Of a DNA stretch of 64,000 nucleotides, positions 57,792 to 64,000 are shown one piece after another (within the stretch, counting starts at the first letter, position 1; each line of letters starts with the position of its first letter). The notes under the pieces are model-generated. The model saw only the letters and a program-made list of their open reading frames with translations, did no database searches and had not been told where the DNA came from. The DNA is taken from contig NC_066290.1 in the NCBI RefSeq assembly GCF_905404315.1, forward strand, positions 8,245,453 through 8,309,452, in the 5' to 3' direction. The translations under genes and the position numbers were made by a program. This DNA comes from Leptidea sinapis (Eukaryota > Arthropoda > Insecta > Lepidoptera > Pieridae).

Positions 57792-57932
57792 CTTACACCA
57801 AGAGCCTACTGCCTGTAACTTTTGATATTGAACACTTAATTTGCCGCAGCAGAAATAACAGTCATTTCCTTCTTTTTTTCGAATTAAATGAAATAAACTG
57901 GCAAATGGCTCACTGATGGAAATAAAACCGCC
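57792..57932 (-). CDS. Candidate internal exon with Cys-x2-Cys motif (weakly SMYD/MYND-like)
   Basis: On the minus strand, acceptor gtttttcttatgtccag and donor AAG/GTAACC bound 47 codons, phase 0/0. Peptide landmarks: GGFISISEPFASLFHLI, then NDCYFCCGKLS, ending GSWCK. A hydrophobic SEPFA-type strand before a Cys pair recalls the start of the MYND finger in SMYD-type SET proteins, but a full MYND is not visible and the NDCYFC string also occurs in some insect repeat-associated proteins. A related stretch lies at 25796-25904. It may be a host exon, a gene relic, or part of a repeat. The minisatellite element begins 24 bp upstream of it. Confidence 0.35.
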
Positions 57933-57955
57933 CTGGACATAAGAAAAACCAGAGG

Positions 57956-59654
57956 CACAATACAAGTAATAGAACAGTAGTGTAACTCAGCGGTCTTCTT
58001 GAAATTTATACCTACGTGTGGGCGGAGGGTTGGTACATACATTGGATTGGCAAAGCAGACTGCACGGCGTAGCTAATTAAAATCGGACATCGACCAGTCT
58101 CTGCACTCAATATATTTGTCTTCCCAAGATGTCTTAGCGGCCGTGAAATCGTGCGTATGTGTGCGTGCTTCGATTCGGGTACTAATATTTTTGTCTTCCC
58201 AAGATGTATTAACGCCCGTGTAAATCGTGTGTATGTGTTCGTGCGTCGATTCGAGTGTTAATATTTTTGTCTTCCCAAGATGTCTTAGAGCCCGTGTAAA
58301 TCGTGTGTATATTAGAGTGCGTGCGTCGATTCGGATTGTAACATTTTTGTCTTCCCAAGATGTCTTAGCGCCCGTGTAAATCGTGTGTATGTATGTGTGC
58401 GTGCGGCGATTTGGATGCTAATTATTTTGTCTTCCCAAGATGTCTTAGCGCCCGTGTAAATCGTGTGTATGTATGTGTGCGTGCGGCGATTTGGATGCTA
58501 ATTATTTTGTCTTCCCAAGATGTCTTAGCGCCCGTGTAAATCGTGTGTATGTATGTGTGCGTGCGGCGATTTGGATGCTAATTATTTTGTCTTCCCAAGA
58601 TGTCTTAGCGCCCGTGTAAATCGTGTGTATGTATGTGTGCGTGCGGCGATTTGGATGCTAATTATTTTGTCTTCCCAAGATGTCTTAGCGCCCGTGTAAA
58701 TCGTGTGTATGTATGTGTGCGTGCGGCGATTTGGATGCTAATTATTTTGTCTTCCCAAGATGTCTTAGCGCCCGTGTAAATCGTGTGTATGTATGTGTGC
58801 GTGCGGCGATTTGGATGCTAATTATTTTGTCTTCCCAAGATGTCTTAGCGCCCGTGTAAATCGTGTGTATGTATGTGTGCGTGCGGCGATTTGAATGCTA
58901 ATTATTTTGTCTTCCCAAGATGTCTTAGCGCCCGTGTAAATCGTGTGTATGTATGTGTGCGTGCGGCGATTTGGATGCTAATTATTTTGTCTTCCCAAGA
59001 TGTCTTAGCGCCCGTGTAAATCGTGTGTATGTATGTGTGCGTGCGGCGATTTGGATGCTAATTATTTTGTCTTCCCAAGATGTCTTAGCGCCCGTGTAAA
59101 TCGTGTGTATGTATGTGTGCGTGCGGCGATTTGGATGCTAATTATTTTGTCTTCCCAAGATGTCTTAGCGCCCGTGTAAATCGTGTGTATGTATGTGTGC
59201 GTGCGGCGATTTGGATGCTAATTATTTTGTCTTCCCAAGATGTCTTAGCGCCCGTGTAAATCGTGTGTATGTATGTGTGCGTGCGGCGATTTGGATGCTA
59301 ATTATTTTGTCTTCCCAAGATGTCTTAGCGCCCGTGTAAATCGTGTGTATGTATGTGTGCGTGCGGCGATTTGGATGCTAATTATTTTGTCTTCCCAAGA
59401 TGTCTTAGCGCCCGTGTAAATCGTGTGTATGTATGTGTGCGTGCGGCGATTTGGATGCTAATTATTTTGTCTTCCCAAGATGTCTTAGCGCCCGTGTAAA
59501 TCGTGTGTATGTATGTGTGCGTGCGGCGATTTGGATGCTAATTATTTTGTCTTCCCAAGATGTCTTAGCGCCCGTGAAATCGTGAGTATGTGTGCGTGCG
59601 TCAATTCTGGCGCTCTAGTGTGAAGTTTAAGTACTGTTCTATTACTCTATTGCG
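57956..59654. mobile_element. TIR element carrying the 80-bp minisatellite
   Basis: The ends are inverted copies: left contains agtaatagaacagta (57965-57979), right tactgttctattact (59632-59646), with near-complete pairing over about 25 bp. Direct CCAGAGG flanks both sides (57949-57955 and 59655-59661). A 7- to 8-bp duplication would suit hAT-like elements, but the ends do not show the usual hAT terminus. No ORF of a transposase. About 87% of its length is the tandem array. Confidence 0.6.
58116..59600 (+). repeat. 80-bp minisatellite, 19 copies
   Basis: The anchor cttcccaaga recurs at 58120, 58195, 58271, 58351, then every 80 bp to 59551. The first three units (75-80 bp) and the last diverge; the inner ones are nearly identical, with a single visible change near 58893 (ttgaatg for ttggatg). 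Each unit has a GT/GTAT-rich core. Homogeneous centre with decayed edges is the classic mark of unequal exchange. Array length in an assembly may be under-collapsed. Confidence 0.95.
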
Positions 59655-59880
59655 CCAGAGGTGTTAAAGATGTACGGCACACGTTTTGAAGTGATAAATA
59701 AAATAAAACAGCACACAATCCACGCGGGAAAGAATAAAGAAAAGAAATAGAGGAATCTTTCGATTTTATTTAAATACAGTAGATTTATAAATTAGTCTAG
59801 ACATCCATCCTGTTACCTTCCGCACATTACACTACCGCACATTCACGAACAACACATCTAGAGGAGGGCTTCACACAACG

Positions 59881-59955
59881 TCACTCTAACTTCATCTTCT
59901 TGCCTTTCACTACTGTCGGCTTGTTTTTCAGAAGACCTTTTCTTCTCTTCGACGT
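59881..59955 (-). CDS. Probable 3' terminal coding exon of an unidentified gene
   Basis: On the minus strand, acceptor ttatttcttttaacag (next to 59955) opens 24 codons and TGA: a Lys/Arg-rich tail with SKRRKGLLKN and VKGKKMKLE. AATAAA on the same strand lies at 59765-59770, giving a 3' UTR of about 115 nt. Short basic tails like this are common in nucleolar and ribosome-biogenesis proteins, but no family is recognised. Another frame is also open for about 30 codons; this one is preferred for its composition. Upstream exons would lie at higher coordinates and were not found before the window end. Confidence 0.45.
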   Translation of the reverse strand, partial: TSKRRKGLLKNKPTVVKGKKMKLE

Positions 59956-59959
59956 CTGT

Positions 59960-60937
59960 TAAAAGAAATAAATTTATATGAATAACAAACCAAATATATA
60001 TTCGAGACAGTACCGTACATATGCCGCGATTTTAGAACTACCCTCATTTTTGTACAAAAATATTATTGGCACACTGTGAATGACGTAACATCATAACGTA
60101 AATAATTATTGCTATTATTTTCGTCGCTATATTTACACTCACACCAACAAAGACAAAATACAAGCAAAAGCCACTTATGGATTGCAAAAAATTAGATTTA
60201 CTATTAATTACATTTTAATAAAAATAATTTATATCAAGATTACTTATAATAGAGATGTGAGTTCAATAAATAGTGAAGTTTTATTAACCAATCTATTTAA
60301 AATCTCTTATTAGATTTATATTTGTTAACATTTTACAAATATTATAAGGTTAATTGTTTTTTTTTATTTAACTTCCAAGTACCAGGAGATACACAAACTG
60401 AGGCCGTGATGTTGAAAGCCGACTTCCTTGCTTTTACATTATGAAAGGACCCCCGCCCACGCATTGACACGCGCCCAGACATGGAAACTATATTAATTTT
60501 TGAGGACAGAACCCACAACTCCGTTTTACTCGATAGACAAAGATATGCATTCTGTATAGTAAGCTTAATGAATTCCTCATATTAAATAAAACAGGTAGCC
60601 GGCACGGGACGTATAATTCATAAAAAAAAATTGAATCTCTACAGATTTATAATATACAACTATAAAAAGTAGCTAAACATATTTCATTTTTACTTTTAGT
60701 AGATTTTTACTTTTGTTTTTTATTTGCAATTTACTATTTAAATCATTTAGATACAACTGTGAATTGTAAAAGTGTTCCGTCAAGGCAAACTGTTCGATTT
60801 TAATGTTATATTGCACCGATGGATGTTTCACATCAATAAAATAAATTCATTAATGCGATGCTAAGCGACACGTGCAATATAAAAATCTATCCATGAAAAA
60901 AATATGACTGACGTAAGGCGAAGTCCAAACCATAAAA
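59960..60937. other. No feature identified (probable minus-strand intron)
   Basis: If the 59881-59955 exon is real this is its upstream intron. No donor-bounded coding frame was convincing. Confidence 0.35.
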
Positions 60938-60940
60938 TTA

Positions 60941-61402
60941 GGGTATGTTCCGATATGCACTGCGACCACTGTACAGTGTGACGTCAATTTAGTATACTGT
61001 GAAGCCGTTCCTTTATAGCCAGTTATATTGGTTACTATTTAAAACAACGCAATCCCGTATACTGGCAGCCGCATTTTTTGACGCAGCATTCAAATGAGTG
61101 TATTAAAGTTTTCTAGTTCATTAATAAAAAACTGTTGTTTGAGTACTGTCAAATTAAAAATATTTGGGATTAAACTGTAGGTATTGTTCATAAAACGTTA
61201 GGCACTCGAGTGGTGTTGATTGATCACGTGATCAGAGTACTGCGAGTACCTTACCTCGAAAACGCCAGTGCTCACAGCAGAATATGGCGGCGATTTATGA
61301 CGTCACATATTTCCCTAGGGTACTGCGCCAGTTCATAACGGAATGAATTTTTCTACAGTGATAGCACTGTGCAGTGCTCGCAGTGCATATCGGAACATAC
61401 CC
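60941..61402. mobile_element. 462-bp MITE with perfect 25-bp TIRs and TTA duplication
   Basis: Ends gggtatgttccgatatgcac and gtgcatatcggaacataccc pair perfectly over 25 bp. TTA flanks at 60938-60940 and 61403-61405. Contains the palindrome tgatcacgtgatca near 61220. TSD suggests PIF/Harbinger origin. Intact termini imply recent activity. Confidence 0.88.
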
Positions 61403-61405
61403 TTA

Positions 61406-62155
61406 ATATACTAGCGTAATAGAAAATCACTCTCCTCATTACGGCAAGACATAATTTAAAATGTTCATGTGTGCTAGTATTACAGATGTGTTGGTGAGTT
61501 AGTGAAGTGTGTAGTATTTTGCTTTTGGTCAAATCCCTATGACAAATATTTCAGATTTTAAAATCTTTAGAAAATAGATTGTTTACTGCGTATATGAAAT
61601 GTAATATTTAGTATTTTAGTACAAATGTTCTACGAAAATAAACATCACGAAAGTACCATTGAAGAGTCAGTATTTACCTATGAAATGTTTCTTTATTTGG
61701 ATTGTTGATTTATGTAAACACACAATCTAATACAGAACACGAAACGATTATATTTTTCAATTAATATCCGTTTAAACACAGAACAATAACGATAGAAACG
61801 CTAAAATTAAAACGCGTACCAATTTGACAGGAGACTAATGGACACTAAATTGTTTCAAAACGGTTTCATGTTCTTCATCTATCATCATCTATCTATTCCG
61901 TCTCTTTGTCACACCTAGGTTTTTATGTAAGGATAGATATCTTAAAACACGGGAATTATACAGCCTTTTTCAGATGGGATTAAATTATTTAGAAAAGAGT
62001 AAGTTTATTTAATTTTTTCTAATTATGATTATTTTTCTCCTATTGTTAGATTTTTAATTTCTTTAATAATTTGAATATTAATTTCTTATTATTTTAATAT
62101 GATTATGTTTAATTTAGGTGTATTATTTTTGAGATCCTCTATTACGGTAGCATAC
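61406..62155. other. No feature identified
   Basis: AT-rich; aatatactagcgtaa at its left edge recurs at about 62407. Confidence 0.4.
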
Positions 62156-62158
62156 TAA

Positions 62159-62291
62159 CCCCCTTATGCATAATAGTCTGCTAACTTAAAGCTAATTCTC
62201 ACTCTGTCTTCTTCTATTGACCTAGTTCAGAATGAGAAAAAACACTCCTAAGCGGCTGTTTAAAGTTAGCGGACCATTATGAATAAGGGGG
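62159..62291. mobile_element. 133-bp MITE, TAA target duplication
   Basis: Ends cccccttatgcataatagtc and accattatgaataaggggg are near-perfect inverted copies, extended by gctaactt/aagttagc. TAA flanks at 62156-62158 and 62292-62294. Confidence 0.82.
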
Positions 62292-62509
62292 TAAAGATAT
62301 AGTCAAAACACAACGAATGACGGCTAACGAACGAAAGGAGAACAAAGACGTTTTAGACGTTTCTAGATTTTGTTCACCGCATTTTTTCTGTGAGCCTACA
62401 CTTACAATATACTAGCGTAAATCTAGAAGTGTGCGAGAGATAAGAACATGTCTACGGTGATACGGCAAGATAGAAAAAGAAATTGTAACCGATAATGATT
62501 TACAATTCG

Positions 62510-62935
62510 TAAACATACAAATGATTTGAGTTTTCTTTAGTGTTAATTCCGCCAATATTTGTCTTTAAACAATTCGACACGTGTTTCGCCTCTACACGAG
62601 GCATCCTCAGGACGTGTTGTCTCGCCAAATCTGGCACAAGACTGAATCAAGTGACCCGGAAGCCGCTACTTTATACCGTCGTCCCATGAAATGACGCGCT
62701 GTGATTGGTCGGCGTGTGACGTATTACCCCCAGAAGAGATACGCAACAAAGGTGATGGGACTAAATTTGATTGTTCATTCAATAATGTCAACATGTTCTT
62801 TTTGTGTTTTATTATTTCTAAATGCTCTACCACATTTAAGCGGAATCCTTTTTCACATATATGTAAAATATTAAAGAAAACTCAAATCATTTGTAATTAT
62901 GGATTTCCGCAACGCCTACATCAATAAATTTCCGT
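62510..62935. mobile_element. Relative of the foldback element, with TIRs
   Basis: Inverted ends acaaatgatttgagttttct and agaaaactcaaatcatttgt. The left part shares gttaattccgccaatatttg and cgaggcatcctcaggacgtg with 51490-51570. The interior differs. Confidence 0.7.
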
Positions 62936-63134
62936 AAACAGTCAGCCAGCCATAGCATTAGCTTATTATTTTGAATATTAAATCACTACACACACATTGA
63001 CAAATCAAAATTGGTCACGCATTCTCGAGCTGTCGGGTCATCTACACACTAGTATATTCTAAGTCTATGGAAAATACAGACCACTATATTTACAAATTTA
63101 ATTTTCTGAAAATCCGAAAGGTTGACTAAGTTGA

Positions 63135-63416
63135 CGACCTGTATATCCAAGTGGTTAGCGATCCTACCTACTAAGCTAGAGGCCCCGGGTTCGAATCCCG
63201 GTAGGTGCAAGCATTTATATGATGAATATGGATGTTTGTTTCCGAGTCATGGATGTTTAAATGTATTTATGTATGTTAATATGAATTTATGTATGTTTAA
63301 GTAAGTATATTGTATTAAATATATCGTTGCCTTGTAACCCATAACACAGGCTATATATGCTTAACTTGGGGCAAGAAAATTTATGTAAAAAGTGTGTCAA
63401 TATTATTATTATTAAT
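63135..63416 (+). repeat. tRNA-derived SINE, near complete
   Basis: tRNA-like head with A-box region tatccaagtggttagcg and B-box gggttcgaatcccgg, then a tRNA-unrelated body with repeated tgtatgtttaa, then acacaggctatatatgctta and gcaagaaaatttatg before an (att)n tail. No acceptor-stem match, so not a working tRNA gene. Confidence 0.85.
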
Positions 63417-63424
63417 AAAATGGT

Positions 63425-63490
63425 CAAAGCACTGGTGCGTATCTCTAGAGGCGGGGCGAATCCCGCATCGTTTATAAAGTCCAAGTCTTG
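63425..63490 (+). repeat. SINE B-box fragment
   Basis: ggcggggcgaatcccgcatc followed by gtttataaagt matches the right arm of the SINE pair at 43615-43640. Confidence 0.4.
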
Positions 63491-63769
63491 AAGCAAAACA
63501 AAACAACACAATATGACAAACAACTACCTTTACATAGAAAAACCAATTTAATTAAATCATTTTTACCATCGATCCTACTTCATATGCAAACTGCAAACAA
63601 GAGATAATACTGAATTAGTTAATAAACACCATAAAACACATTATTAAGTAACGTTGTCAATCTGAACATTGAATCTGCTTTTATTCACAATTATAGATTT
63701 GATATTGTTGGGTGCAAACCAAATTATATTATTTTAGGTGTACAAAATATTTGACTTATCTAAGTAGCC

Positions 63770-64000
63770 TTATTCAAAATAGGATTTTAAATCAAACATT
63801 CGAAAATGTATGCCTCAGATCTGAGAAGAACGGGCGCAAAAAACACAGCGGGCTTCTTTACGTCTCACAAAATTTATATAAGATAAAATTTACTATTATA
63901 ATAGCTGATGGCGGTCACTCCATTCCCAATCTGTGGTATCATTAAGAAAGCCAATTATGTTTTAATAATCATTTAAGTTTTTCACATAACATAGGGGCCG
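63770..64000 (-). mobile_element. CR1-like LINE 3' end (family L), cut by window end
   Basis: atgcctcagatctgagaaga, agcgggcttctttacgtctc and gcggtcactccattcccaat align with the minus-strand copy at 2545-2685. Confidence 0.65.

Noticed and set aside
58116..59600. CRISPR-like array
   Set aside because: There are no unique spacers between repeats; units are head-to-tail 80-bp minisatellite repeats in a eukaryotic genome.
63135..63208. Possible tRNA gene
   Set aside because: A- and B-box motifs are good, but the acceptor stem does not pair and a SINE body with tail follows directly.

Overview
This 64 kb window is AT-rich nuclear DNA of an insect, almost certainly a moth or butterfly (Lepidoptera). 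The host gene has short spliced exons. The intergenic and intronic DNA is packed with the repeat types usual in that order: Jockey/CR1-type LINE ends, RTE-type LINE relics, tRNA-derived SINEs, small Helitrons with CTAG ends, and many short TIR elements with TAA/TTA target duplications. The species cannot be named from the sequence alone.

One host gene is well supported, on the + strand. Eleven exons between 32039 and 36127 join without a break into 770 codons plus a stop, in the order C2H2 finger, Ser/Pro-rich region, ELM2, SANT, C2H2 finger. This is the architecture of the TRERF1/ZNF541 family, scaffold subunits of the MiDAC histone deacetylase complex. A further phase-0 exon at 3404-3550 probably belongs to the same gene; if so, the intervening intron is about 28.5 kb and holds most of the repeats in the left half. 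The 5' end lies outside the window, or starts at an alternative first exon (weak candidate at 25749-25805). Other host-gene candidates are a minus-strand terminal exon (59881-59955), a minus-strand internal exon with a Cys-x2-Cys motif (57792-57932), and a 55-residue putative secreted Cys-rich peptide (11217-11381).

Layout. 1-3400: MITE end, Jockey-type LINE relic, CR1-like LINE 3' ends. 3404-3550: upstream exon. 3.6-32 kb: large intron with Helitrons (10.6, 12.1, 18.8 kb), MITEs (9.6, 13.7, 16.8, 17.2, 21.2, 23.4, 26.2, 31.1 kb), a mariner relic (20.1 kb) and LINE fragments. 32-36.1 kb: the ELM2-SANT gene body. 37-44.8 kb: mostly unassigned AT-rich DNA with a few LINE/SINE relics and a THAP-start relic. 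44.8-50.1 kb: a DNA transposon split by a nearly intact 4.7 kb LINE. 50-57.9 kb: foldback element, LINE relics, Helitron. 57.9-59.7 kb: a TIR element filled with a 19-copy, 80-bp minisatellite. 59.7-64 kb: minus-strand terminal exon, two sharply bounded MITEs, a foldback-family element and a SINE.

The most unusual items are the minisatellite carried inside a TIR-bounded element with a 7-bp target duplication; the doubly nested LINE in a DNA transposon with a 10-bp duplication; an ORF1 that pairs a PHD-like finger with a baculovirus-FP-like domain; two diverged copies of a splice-bounded Cys-rich exon; and several very long hairpins. Statements about families outside the window come from general knowledge. 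No database search was run.
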